In this document: positions 7,176-14,849 of the stretch, one piece after another
How positions within the stretch are numbered: the first letter of the stretch is position 1
Layout of the letters: each line of letters starts with the position of its first letter
Source of the DNA: Bacteroidales bacterium
Lineage (GTDB): Bacteria; Bacteroidota; Bacteroidia; Bacteroidales; Marinilabiliaceae
Reading direction: 5' to 3'
Assembly: GCA_024401355.1 (NCBI GenBank)
Contig: JAKSLF010000023.1
Span: 1 to 46,876 of the forward strand
DNA: 46,876 nucleotides
The notes under the pieces: generated by a model
Seen by the model: the letters and a program-made list of their open reading frames with translations, nothing else
The model's database searches: none
What the model was told of the DNA's origin: nothing
Made by a program: the position numbers and the translations under genes

Positions 7176-8201
7176 ATGATAGACAGAACAGAATTTGAGA
7201 AAATAATAGATGGCTTAAAATTGCCAGAGACATATAGCAGTGAAGAATTGGCAGAGAAGTGCCAACCTTTATATCAAGTGATTCATAAGATTCTGCCAGA
7301 AAAACTGTTCCGTTATCGGATGTGTTCATTGAGGAATGTTGAAGCGTTCAATTGCGATGATGTGTATGCAGTGACGACTGATATGTTCAACGACCCATAT
7401 GATGGTTTGGTGAAATACAATACAGACGGACTAAAACAGTTCTTTGCTATGATGACAAATCCAGAAAACTTTGCTGCGTACCAAAATATGGTAAAGTCAG
7501 GATCCATAGTTCCAGACAATATAAAACCATATCTAAAATATTTACCACAATCTTTTGTCGAGGATGTCATTACTAATGTTTTGTCTGTAAAACAAGGTGA
7601 ACAATTAGATGAGAAGTTAAGGTCGCTTTATAAATCATTTGAGACGTTCATAGAAACTCAATTGCCTTTTTATGCGACATTGAGCAAGCAATGTTCAACT
7701 GTTGCTTGCTTCTCAGAAACTATTTGTTCCGTTACGATGTGGAGCCATTATGCGGACTATCATAAAGGTTTCGCTTTGGAATATGATGTAAGAGAATGTC
7801 TGGGTAAGCCAGGAAACTCAACGATATTTTTACCTGTAATATACGATGACAAACGTATTGACGCTACAGACTTTTTGTTGTGGCAATGTATAAAATCTAT
7901 GAATATAAACATTCCCAATCCCGATATGCTTTCTCACATAAGATGTTTAATACATAAATCAAGGCAATGGGAATACGAACAGGAGTGGCGTATGATTGAT
8001 ACTGCAAAGGGTATTTCCGATAGCGGTTCTCGAATAACCAAAGTGACACTAAAACCTAATGCGATCTATTACGGCAACTCTATATCTCTAAATGACAAAT
8101 CTTTCCTCCATGATATCGCAGTAAAAAAAGGCATTGCTGAATACGAAATGTATATGGACTTCACATCAGATATATATGAGATGAAATATAAAAAGATTTA
8201 A
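7176..8201 (+). CDS. DUF2971 family protein
   Basis: A protein of 341 residues from the ATG at 7176; a GTG at 7140 would add 12 residues. DUF2971 hallmarks are present: LFRYRMCSLRN followed by TDMFNDPYDGL near the N-terminus, MWSHYADYHKGFALEYD in the middle and an EQEWRMI motif towards the C-terminus. The biochemical role of this family is not established; its members are frequent in defence and mobile islands. Here it faces away from the methylase operon, about 430 bp from the methyltransferase relic. There is no signal peptide, so it should be cytosolic. The AT-rich composition matches the rest of the island. Whether it belongs to the same system as the divergent operon cannot be told from the sequence. 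Confidence 0.88.
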   Translation: MIDRTEFEKIIDGLKLPETYSSEELAEKCQPLYQVIHKILPEKLFRYRMCSLRNVEAFNCDDVYAVTTDMFNDPYDGLVKYNTDGLKQFFAMMTNPENFAAYQNMVKSGSIVPDNIKPYLKYLPQSFVEDVITNVLSVKQGEQLDEKLRSLYKSFETFIETQLPFYATLSKQCSTVACFSETICSVTMWSHYADYHKGFALEYDVRECLGKPGNSTIFLPVIYDDKRIDATDFLLWQCIKSMNINIPNPDMLSHIRCLIHKSRQWEYEQEWRMIDTAKGISDSGSRITKVTLKPNAIYYGNSISLNDKSFLHDIAVKKGIAEYEMYMDFTSDIYEMKYKKI

Positions 8202-8202
8202 T

Positions 8203-8535
8203 ATGGTGCTTTTGCTTCATCCTACTCATAGAAAATTCATTAGATTGCTTCGCTCGTATGCAGACTGAGGTGCAACAATTAATATTACGGACTTAGATCG
8301 CGAGCGTTTTTTAGAGTTGTTTAATCGAACAAGCAACGCCCTAGAAAGGCATAAATCAATATACAAGTTGATCCTCGAAATATTAAACAGAAATACTTCG
8401 TCAGAAGATGACGTTCTGTTTACTCAAGAGTTCGTTGACTTTATTGAGCAGCACTTTGCTCGTGCAGAACGTAGGAAGCCCTGCAATACTCTTTGTGGAA
8501 TAGCAATTCACGCATTGGTGCAACTTTTAAAATAG
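8203..8535 (+). pseudogene. Small gene interrupted by an in-frame TGA
   Basis: Starting 1 bp after the DUF2971 stop, an ATG frame runs 21 codons (MVLLLHPTHRKFIRLLRSYAD), meets TGA at 8266-8268, and continues open in the same frame for 89 more codons to TAG at 8533-8535. The second part is helical and charged (LDRERFLELFNRTSNALERHK) and looks like real protein, but has no ATG; a TTG at 8317 is the only possible start. The simplest reading is a small, probably DUF2971-coupled gene inactivated by one base change. The product family is not recognised. Confidence 0.45.
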
Positions 8536-8541
8536 TATTCT

Positions 8542-9045
8542 CTAGCAAGCCTGCTTTTTGCCAATACACTCCATGACGTTATGGTCACGGTGCCTTCCTA
8601 TCCCTTGATAATATCCCTTTTTTTCAACTCCAACTCCTCTCGCCACTGCCAATTGTCGACTCGCTGCGTCAACTTTTTCAAAAAGTGGACTCACTGCGTC
8701 CACTTTCCCCGATTGTCGACTCACTGCGTCGACAATCTGAGGAAACAATTGGTAAAACTTGATGTAAGTGTATAAATCTCGTCTATCAAACCCCTTGCCA
8801 TATTTTTTTGTCAACGCGGCTGCAAGTTGCTCAATAACGTGTTTCCCATATTCAGCTCGGCCATCATCGTCAAGATGCTCACGAGTGATACGCTCTCCAA
8901 GTTTCCAGTTACGCAAAGTGAGAGCTACATTTACAGCACGATAAGCAAACTGACGCGCCTCGTCAATAATGACGCACGCATCTTTGTATAGCTCACCATC
9001 GAGCACATCACTTTCTCTATATGTCTGAATAACTTTATCTTCCAT
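8542..9045 (-). CDS. YhcG/DUF1016 N-terminal domain protein, truncated
   Basis: The first ~110 residues match the DUF1016 (YhcG-type) N-terminal domain: YKDACVIIDEARQFAYRAVN, LRNWKLGERI, YGKHVIEQLAAALTKKYGKGFDRRDLYTYIKFYQLFP. Full-length members are about 350 residues with a PD-(D/E)xK nuclease domain, which is absent here. After a repetitive VDAVSRQ/VDAASRQ stretch the frame ends in an unrelated basic tail. The neighbouring frame at the same place reads WREELELKKRDIIKG then stop, which resembles a YhcG C-terminus. I therefore read this as an internal deletion with a frameshift. It ends 6 bp from the convergent pseudogene. Confidence 0.7.
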   Translation of the reverse strand: MEDKVIQTYRESDVLDGELYKDACVIIDEARQFAYRAVNVALTLRNWKLGERITREHLDDDGRAEYGKHVIEQLAAALTKKYGKGFDRRDLYTYIKFYQLFPQIVDAVSRQSGKVDAVSPLFEKVDAASRQLAVARGVGVEKKGYYQGIGRHRDHNVMECIGKKQAC

Positions 9046-9069
9046 GTCTAAACAATCAATAATCTGGAG

Positions 9070-9198
9070 TTAAAGTGCGACAACTTGTTTCTCAATTTTG
9101 TATGCCTGTAGTGTTTGTTGTTGCAACATTGCCGTCGAAAGTGTCTTTTGTTCCCCCACAAAGTTAATAAATGTTTCCGTCCCCTCCAACCCTTTTAA
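9070..9198 (-). pseudogene. Possible C-terminal remnant of a type I specificity subunit
   Basis: A minus-strand frame of 42 codons without a clear start ends at TAA (9070). It contains ETFINFVGEQKTLSTAMLQQ and a coiled-coil-like tail ending KIEKQVVAL. This is reminiscent of the last conserved helix of HsdS proteins. The call rests on a short segment and is weak; the rest of an hsd operon is not present. Confidence 0.25.
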
Positions 9199-9273
9199 TC
9201 ATCAATTATTAATCATCAATTATTAATCATCAATTATCAATCATCAATTATCAATTTTCAATTTTCAATTCTC
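9197..9273. repeat. AT-rich 14-bp tandem repeat
   Basis: Four copies of a 14-bp unit (AATCATCAATTATT or -TATC) are followed by three 7-bp copies (AATTTTC, AATTTTC, AATTCTC). Such intergenic repeats are common in Bacteroidales. No open frame crosses it. Confidence 0.85.
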
Positions 9274-9290
9274 ACTCCTCCTTCACTCTC

Positions 9291-9323
9291 CCGTAGGGAT
9301 ACCGTAAGGATACCGTAGGAATA
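9291..9323. repeat. 11-bp tandem repeat
   Basis: Three copies with single-base differences: CCGTAGGGATA, CCGTAAGGATA, CCGTAGGAATA. An inverted version of part of it (GGTATCCCTACG) occurs again near 33695 in another intergenic region. Confidence 0.8.
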
Positions 9324-9399
9324 AGAAACCCAAAAAACAAAAAAAAACACCACCAGTCTTCACCTACAAGAACTGTAAAATCCACCCTCAATGTTCACA

Positions 9400-9498
9400 A
9401 AGTGCACCAGCAAGTGCACCAGCAAATGCACCAGTAAGTGCACCAGCAAGTGCACCACAGAATAGAATAGAAAAAGAAATATATAAAGAAAAAGAAAT
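9400..9498 (+). repeat. Repeat module 1: five 12-bp units plus 28-bp core
   Basis: Five 12-bp units based on AAGTGCACCAGC (9400-9459) are followed by a linker and a purine-rich 28-bp core at 9470-9497. In frame this reads as SAPA-type tetrapeptides, QNRIEKEIYKEKE and a tail ending at a TGA near 9578. It looks like the 3' end of a gene whose 5' part is missing; the frame is closed upstream at 9305. Confidence 0.75.
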
Positions 9499-9590
9499 AT
9501 TACAGTTGTGTCGACATTCGTCGACGACACTCAAAAAACCACAAGAAAAAAATGATCATGATTGGTTGTCAGGATTGTGAAGGTAGTCCG

Positions 9591-9690
9591 CCTACAGGAC
9601 AACCTACAGGACAACTTACAGGACAACCTGCAGGACAACCTACAGGACACCAGAATAGATTAGAAAAAGAAATATATAAAGAAAAAGAAA
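9591..9690 (+). repeat. Repeat module 2: five 12-bp units plus the same core
   Basis: Five 12-bp units of a different sequence (CCTACAGGACAA, 9591-9650) precede a core at 9663-9690 that is identical to modules 1 and 3. An ATG frame from 9552 to 9731 spans it and would give 59 residues with TGQP repeats and QNRLEKEIYKEKE. Whether this is translated is unknown. Confidence 0.75.
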
Positions 9691-9779
9691 GAGAGAGTGA
9701 CTCTACGCACACGCACGAGAAAAAACGATGATACATAACTAGCCCGACGATGGCGAAATACTTCTTCTGCCATAATATT

Positions 9780-9920
9780 TAGCACGCAAGCTAGCACGCA
9801 AAGTAGCACGCAAGCTAGCACGCATTGTAGCACGCAAGCTAGCACGCATTGTAGCACGCAAGCTAGCACGCAAGAAATAGAAAGATATAGAAGAAAAAGA
9901 AATATATAAAGAAAAAGAAA
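9780..9920 (+). repeat. Repeat module 3: eight 12-bp units plus the same core
   Basis: Eight 12-bp units (TAGCACGCAAGC with variants, 9780-9875) precede the core at 9893-9920. The reading frame that matches the other modules (ARKL-type repeats, then EEKEIYKEKE) is broken by a TAG. The sequence after the core, TTACAGTTGTGT, is shared with module 1. Confidence 0.75.
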
Positions 9921-9952
9921 TTACAGTTGTGTGTGACCACACTCACACAACT

Positions 9953-9984
9953 CTTGGATTTTTCAAAAAAAATTCGTAACTTTG
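9953..9984 (+). promoter_or_regulatory. Predicted promoter of the beta-helix surface protein gene
   Basis: A TTG at 9954-9956 is followed after 20 bp by TAACTTTG at 9977-9984, a full match to the Bacteroidota -7 box. It lies 43 bp before the start codon, just behind repeat module 3. Confidence 0.75.
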
Positions 9985-10027
9985 CACTACAAATCATTAA
10001 ATCGATAATCTCAGACAAAGGAGTTTT

Positions 10028-12409
10028 ATGATGCGCATTACACGATATGTCTTATTCCTCGCATTCTTCTTGGCTGCAGTGAGTGGATCACTGGCCCAGC
10101 CCCATGTGTCCTCCTTGGCAGATCTCAAGACCGCGCTCGCCTCGGCGTCTTCCGAACTCATCATTGTCGACAACTCCATAACACTGACCGACGGAACTTC
10201 GCTCGACGGACATGGAAAGACTGTCTCTGTCCTTTCCCCTTACCTTTCCGCCGAAGGCACCATCAATAAAACATATTCCAATTACAGGGTTTTCACCGTC
10301 GAAAGCAATGCCAACGTCACCATTAAGAACATCACTATTCTGGGCGGCTACGAAATAGGCGATATCACCTACGAAAAGGGCGCCGGCGGAATCCTCGTGG
10401 GTGCTGAAGCTATACTCAATGCCGAAAATGTTACCATCACCAGAGCTTTCCGTGCTGTCTTCTTGAGTGCAAAATCCAAAGGACTCTTCAAAAACTGCAA
10501 TATCGTCAGAAATGCTTGTGATTGGGGCGCCGGCATCGAAATCTATAACTCGGCAACTGCCCTCTTGGATGGATGTTCGCTCTCCGAAAACCGTGCGTAT
10601 ACTTCCGGAGGAGGAGCTGTCGAAGTTAAGGATCGCTCTGTCCTATATGCCAACAACACAATCTTCGCCAACAACAGTTCCGTCGAGATCGGCGGCGCTG
10701 TCAACAACTATGGCTCTACTGTCTATTTGATGAACTCTACCATGACGGGCAATCTTACTGTCAACCAAACTTCTCGCTATGGTGGCGGCATAGGATCCAA
10801 TGGCGGCTATTTCTACATCGTCAACTCTGTACTTGTCGACAATTTTAGCGTGTCCAGCAGCAAGACTATGACTCGCTCTGATATCGCATTCTTCAGCGGT
10901 ACCCAAAACAATAGCATCTATAATTCTGTCTGTAGCACTGTCGTTAACAATAGTGGCAATATCGCCGACGTCAACAATGTCTGGGTCACCAGCGAGAATA
11001 ACAATGAGGTCTTCGCCAATTATGACAGTTACGGAATAGCATATTCTCGCACCAACGTGACTGACAATTTCGAACATAGTGTGCTGGTCTCCAAGTCCGA
11101 CAACCCTTATGAACTCTATGCCCCTCTCGGCGAACTGTGTCTGACTGGAGGAACTGACACATACTTTGAGTATGACAACACACTCTCAACCATCAAGATG
11201 GGCTTCTGGGATGGTGAAAAAATCGCCCCGCTCGGCAATCTCACCGCACCCGACGAGTCTAGGAAGGTCACTGTCAACTACGACGGTTCGCCTAAGCTCG
11301 GTGGAGCCATCGGCGGCTCGTTCGTCAAGCCGCTCAACGACTCTTTCTCCAGCAGTGAATGTCTCTACCTCACCTCGCCCAATGTCTCTTTCGACACCGA
11401 CTCCGACCCCGACGATGCCTCGGTTCGTTTCGTCCTCAAGAATGAGCTTACCGCCGGCAGCCGACTTTCGCTCGACGATTTCATCTCCTGCCAGGTCTAC
11501 TTCAACGGTGAAAAGACCATCCTCGAGGCCGACATCACAGTCGAAGAGGGTAGCGCAAAAGGTGCTTTCCTCCTCAAGGGCACCATCTATACTCTCGGAC
11601 TTGATCTCCAGATTAATCTCGAAAGCGTCGTCATCGACAATTTCTTGACTTATACAGCCAGTCAGCCACTCTCCGGACTCGACTCTGACAAGTTCAGCGC
11701 TAAGCTCGTCAGCAGCCAGTTCGACCCTCAGACCAATGTCGGTACTCTCGCATTCAAGGGCAAACTGACACGTATTGACAACGAAGCATTCGACCCATCA
11801 TCCAGCATCACTTCTATCACCATACCCGATGGAGTGACAGTCATCGGATCCTCTGTTTTCGACGGTTGTTCTTCACTCAAAGTCGTCTACACCGACAATC
11901 ACAATCCCGACCTTTTCGTCAACTCAATAGGGAAAGACGTTACCTATGTCGTACCTTGCTCATTGTTCGACAGCTATATGGCTGCAGGACTTACCGCCAA
12001 GCGCGATGCCATGGTCAAGATCGATGCTGCAGAAGTCACTTGCCACACCGATGGCATCATCGAACACTTTACCTGTCCTTGCGGCAAACATTACAGCGAC
12101 CAACTCGGCATTCATGAAATCGCAGAAGGCAGTTGGGTCATCCCATCTGGACACATCTTCACATCCTATATCTACAACGAAGACGCCACAACTGAAGCCG
12201 ACGGCACCGAAACCGCCTCATGCCAACGTGAATGCGGCGCCACTGATACACGCACAGCAGAAGGCACCAAGCTCATCGCAACACCTGTCGATCACAACCA
12301 TCCGAACAACACCGACAAAACCCCAGCCATCATCAAATTCGTCAAAGACGGCAAACTCCTCATCCGCCAAGACCGCACAATCTACGACCTCTCCGGCCAC
12401 AAACTCTAG
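10028..12409 (+). CDS. Secreted beta-helix/LRR surface protein
   Basis: A 793-residue protein. Residues 1-23 form a signal peptide (hydrophobic run then SLAQ). Residues ~30-300 look like a right-handed parallel beta-helix, with repeated turns such as 'NVTIKNITI', 'NAENVTITRA', 'LFKNCNIVRNA' and 'LLDGCSLSENRAYTSGGGAV'. After a beta-rich middle, residues ~600-660 hold a BspA-type leucine-rich repeat (LTRIDNEAF, SITIPDGVTVIGSSVFDGCS). A Cys-rich segment follows with CPCGKHYS and CQRECGATDTR. The last ~30 residues (FVKDGKLLIRQDRTIYDLSG) resemble the short C-terminal tails of Bacteroidales surface proteins. The likely role is adhesion or glycan contact outside the cell, inferred from fold type. 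The coding strand is strikingly C-rich compared with its neighbours, which may reflect transfer or strong codon selection. Confidence 0.85.
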   Translation: MMRITRYVLFLAFFLAAVSGSLAQPHVSSLADLKTALASASSELIIVDNSITLTDGTSLDGHGKTVSVLSPYLSAEGTINKTYSNYRVFTVESNANVTIKNITILGGYEIGDITYEKGAGGILVGAEAILNAENVTITRAFRAVFLSAKSKGLFKNCNIVRNACDWGAGIEIYNSATALLDGCSLSENRAYTSGGGAVEVKDRSVLYANNTIFANNSSVEIGGAVNNYGSTVYLMNSTMTGNLTVNQTSRYGGGIGSNGGYFYIVNSVLVDNFSVSSSKTMTRSDIAFFSGTQNNSIYNSVCSTVVNNSGNIADVNNVWVTSENNNEVFANYDSYGIAYSRTNVTDNFEHSVLVSKSDNPYELYAPLGELCLTGGTDTYFEYDNTLSTIKMGFWDGEKIAPLGNLTAPDESRKVTVNYDGSPKLGGAIGGSFVKPLNDSFSSSECLYLTSPNVSFDTDSDPDDASVRFVLKNELTAGSRLSLDDFISCQVYFNGEKTILEADITVEEGSAKGAFLLKGTIYTLGLDLQINLESVVIDNFLTYTASQPLSGLDSDKFSAKLVSSQFDPQTNVGTLAFKGKLTRIDNEAFDPSSSITSITIPDGVTVIGSSVFDGCSSLKVVYTDNHNPDLFVNSIGKDVTYVVPCSLFDSYMAAGLTAKRDAMVKIDAAEVTCHTDGIIEHFTCPCGKHYSDQLGIHEIAEGSWVIPSGHIFTSYIYNEDATTEADGTETASCQRECGATDTRTAEGTKLIATPVDHNHPNNTDKTPAIIKFVKDGKLLIRQDRTIYDLSGHKL

Positions 12410-12613
12410 CATAAGCCCCCCAAACCCACCCTCACTTATTCTGTCTATACACGGTAGTGCTCAGTGCTCTGTCTGGTTGTGAACTGTGCTCTGTGCTGGC
12501 CTGAAATATGAGATTCGTCCATTAGGCCCGTCTGAACCATGCACTAATTTTTTCCTAAGAAGCCGCCTTAGGATGCGGTCGTATACGCCCAGAATAAGTT
12601 ACCCGAAATATCT
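12410..12613. other. Intergenic stretch, nothing recognised
   Basis: 204 bp between convergent genes. Only a weak GCCGCCTTAGGATGCGG-type inverted repeat near 12560 is visible. There is no strong terminator, RNA gene or small open frame. Confidence 0.5.
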
Positions 12614-13078
12614 TTAGTCACAAATGTCTGTCGTCCAGTTGGCCGACTGTATCTCCACCTCCAGCAGACGTAGCTCCTCCGAATGTGAATCACACTGTTT
12701 GCGTAGCGAAGGAATGTCTACCGTACGTACCATCTTTATCTCCGTGCGTGAGAAACGGTCGTTCAGCTGCAACGCATTGTTCAGCGCCGAGCGGAGAATA
12801 TTCACCTTGCGTGTCAGCACCTCGCGACGCGCCATCTTGCGAGTCAGCGTCTCACCATCCGAAAGGGTAGTGCTGCTGTTGGTCACATTGATGCGATATA
12901 TAAGGTCCTCCAGTTGCTTCACAAGCCCATTCAGCTCGGCAAACAACTTTTCTGGGTCCTCTGCTGGAGAATCACCCTCCTGAACCTTGACCGACTGGTC
13001 CAGTCTGACCTGCATCTGGTCGATACGCTTTTGAATGTCTGCTCTGAGACTAAGTGCTTCAGCTAGTTTCATCGGCAT
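12614..13078 (-). CDS. DIP1984 family protein
   Basis: A 154-residue, largely helical protein. The opening MKLAEALSLRADIQKRIDQM, the 'KVQEGDSPAEDPEKLFAELN' segment, 'LEDLIYRINVTNSST' and 'LTRKMARREVLTRKV' are characteristic of the DIP1984 family, whose function is not established (older names mention septicolysin). Heptad-like spacing suggests coiled coils. There is no signal peptide. The assigned start encodes MPMKLAEAL; the second ATG (complement of 13070-13072) is equally plausible. It is divergent from the ATPase gene, with the 33-bp repeat block between them. Confidence 0.88.
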   Translation of the reverse strand: MPMKLAEALSLRADIQKRIDQMQVRLDQSVKVQEGDSPAEDPEKLFAELNGLVKQLEDLIYRINVTNSSTTLSDGETLTRKMARREVLTRKVNILRSALNNALQLNDRFSRTEIKMVRTVDIPSLRKQCDSHSEELRLLEVEIQSANWTTDICD

Positions 13079-13227
13079 TAAATATTAATGGTATTAAATC
13101 AAATGACTCTTCCGTGAAAAATTATCTCCGTAAAGATAATGATTATTTCCATATCTTGTCCGAAAAACACAACTTCTCATCCCCAATCGTTAACTCCACT
13201 TACCTTTTTTATTATCTTAACGCCCCC

Positions 13228-13341
13228 GAATTTGGGGATTCCATACAAAAACTTCCATTTGAATTTGGGGATTCCATACAAAAATCCTTATTTGAATTTG
13301 GGGATTCCATACAAAAACTCCCAATCTAATTTGGGGATTTT
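13228..13341 (+). repeat. 33-bp direct repeats upstream of the ATPase gene
   Basis: Units start at 13228, 13261, 13294 and (degenerate) 13327, so the period is exactly 33 bp. Each unit begins with GAATTTGGGGATTCCATAC; the last has TAATTTGGGGATTTTG. The block ends in the ATPase promoter. A shorter version with the same first and last units follows the ATPase gene at 14760-14806. Confidence 0.95.
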
Positions 13342-13361
13342 GACAAAAGTGTCTATATTTG
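13330..13361 (+). promoter_or_regulatory. Predicted promoter of the AAA_14/DUF4143 gene
   Basis: TTTG at 13330-13333, inside the last 33-bp repeat unit, is followed after 20 bp by TATATTTG at 13354-13361. The start codon is 27 bp further on. The -33 box is therefore part of the repeat, so a protein bound to the repeats would control this promoter. Confidence 0.75.
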
Positions 13362-13388
13362 CATCCGTAATAATCGTATTATGTCGCT

Positions 13389-14729
13389 ATGAACCACGTC
13401 TTTAAGCGTAAAATATATGAAAAGATGCTCCATTGGAAACATACCAAGGATGGAGCAACGGCTCTGCTGATAAAAGGCGCTCGCCGCATTGGCAAGTCAA
13501 CCATTGTTGAACAATTTGCAAAAAATGAGTATAAGAGTTATATACTTGTCGATTTCGCAGATGCACCTGCCGCATTGTGGGAAGCTGTCAAAAACATATC
13601 AGACAGAAACAATTTCTTTGTCCAGCTGCAATTCATATATGGCGTAAAATTATTTGAGAGACAGTCTGTTATCATTTTTGATGAAGTTCAGAAATGTCCA
13701 CAGGCACGTGAGGCTATAAAATATCTGGTCAAAGATCACAGGTATGACTATATAGAAACAGGCTCGTTGTTGTCCATACGCAAGAATACACAGAACATTG
13801 TTATACCTAGCGAAGAAACACGCATAACGATGTATCCGATGGACTATGAAGAGTTCCGTTGGGCTCTGGGCGACGAGGTGATCGTGGCGATGCTGAGAGA
13901 AGCCTTTGCAAAGCGTCGCTCGCTTGGTGACGAGCTGACACGGAAGCTGATGCGTGACTTCCGCCTCTACATGTTGGTTGGAGGCATGCCTCAAGCCGTA
14001 GCTACATATATCGACTCTAACAACCTCTCTGATGTCGATGCAACAAAGCGTGAGATCATTGAGCTCTATCTCGATGACTTTCTCAAGATAGATCCTTCTG
14101 GCAAAACATCCAAGCTCTTTAGTTCCATACCGGCACAGCTCAACAAAAATGCGTCAAGATACAAGCCAACCAGTGTCCTCGGCCGTAGCGAGACTGTTAG
14201 TGTGATGGATGAAATGCTGCGTGGACTGGAAGATAGCCTGACAGTAAACTTCGCTCACCATGCCGACAATCCTACTGTCGGCCTGCCTATGCATTCCGAC
14301 TACAACAAGTACAAGATGTATCTGTCCGATACCGGTCTTTTTGTCACATTGGCATTCTGGGATAAGGATATTACAGACAACGTCATTTACGGTAAACTTC
14401 TGAGTGACAAGCTGTCGGCCGACCTTGGATATGTATATGAAAATGTCGTCGCACAAATGTTTGTCGCTGCCGGCAACCGACTGTTTTACCACACGTGGAA
14501 CTCTGAAACGTCAAACCATCTTTATGAAATAGATTTTCTCTTGTCCAGAGGCAGCAAGTTGTGTCCTGTTGAAGTGAAATCTTCAGGTTATCAGACACAC
14601 AAGTCGTTCGACACGTTTTGTGAAAAATACTCTGGACATGTCGGAGATAAATATATCGTCTATACAAAAGATATCCGACGCGATGAAGATATCTTGCTCC
14701 TGCCTGTAATGATGTCTATGTTTATGTGA
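13389..14729 (+). CDS. AAA_14 / DUF4143 ATPase
   Basis: A 446-residue protein. The N-terminal AAA domain has Walker A GARRIGKST (30-38), a Walker B-type strand SVIIFDEVQKCPQA and a sensor-like IETGSLLSI. The DUF4143 part follows (LPMHSDYNKYKMYLSDTGLF, 'LGYVYENVVAQMF') and ends in a PD-(D/E)xK-like patch: EIDFLLSRG then CPVEVKSS. Members are widespread in Bacteroidota and archaea; their role is unsolved, and the nuclease-like motif hints at DNA or RNA handling. The gene is a self-contained cassette with its own promoter, flanked by nearly identical direct repeats. It is not co-oriented into the sugar operon by tight spacing: 120 bp separate it from the mutarotase gene. Confidence 0.92.
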   Translation: MNHVFKRKIYEKMLHWKHTKDGATALLIKGARRIGKSTIVEQFAKNEYKSYILVDFADAPAALWEAVKNISDRNNFFVQLQFIYGVKLFERQSVIIFDEVQKCPQAREAIKYLVKDHRYDYIETGSLLSIRKNTQNIVIPSEETRITMYPMDYEEFRWALGDEVIVAMLREAFAKRRSLGDELTRKLMRDFRLYMLVGGMPQAVATYIDSNNLSDVDATKREIIELYLDDFLKIDPSGKTSKLFSSIPAQLNKNASRYKPTSVLGRSETVSVMDEMLRGLEDSLTVNFAHHADNPTVGLPMHSDYNKYKMYLSDTGLFVTLAFWDKDITDNVIYGKLLSDKLSADLGYVYENVVAQMFVAAGNRLFYHTWNSETSNHLYEIDFLLSRGSKLCPVEVKSSGYQTHKSFDTFCEKYSGHVGDKYIVYTKDIRRDEDILLLPVMMSMFM

Positions 14730-14759
14730 ATAAAGCCGTAAATTAATCTTAACGCCCCC

Positions 14760-14806
14760 GAATTTGGGGATTCCATACAAAAACTCCCAATCTAATTTGG
14801 GGATTT
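14760..14806 (+). repeat. Downstream copy of the 33-bp repeat block
   Basis: One full unit (from 14760) and one degenerate unit (from 14793) repeat the upstream block, including the preceding ATCTTAACGCCCCC. It matches the upstream block as if two internal units had been removed. Together the two blocks form direct repeats around the ATPase gene. Confidence 0.95.
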
Positions 14807-14827
14807 TGATAGAACTATTTATATTTG
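14796..14827 (+). promoter_or_regulatory. Predicted promoter of the mutarotase gene
   Basis: TTTG at 14796-14799, within the repeat, lies 20 bp before TATATTTG at 14820-14827. This is the same arrangement as the ATPase promoter, so both genes may answer to the same factor. Confidence 0.75.
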
Positions 14828-14849
14828 CTCCATAAAAATCTTAATCTCT

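Noticed and set aside
8266-8268. Selenocysteine TGA
   Set aside because: No SECIS-like hairpin was recognised after it and the context (SYAD-TGA-GATI) does not resemble a known selenoprotein.
9400-9920. CRISPR array
   Set aside because: Units are 12-bp tandem repeats without unique spacers, and the repeats differ between modules. No cas genes are nearby.
12200-12409. Type IX secretion C-terminal sorting domain
   Set aside because: The tail ends in IYDLSG-type sequence but is much shorter than a real CTD and lacks its beta-sandwich strands.
13228-13341. CRISPR array in the 33-bp repeats
   Set aside because: The period is 33 bp in total, with nearly identical units and short variable parts of about 9 bp. 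That is too short for spacers, and the block carries a promoter.
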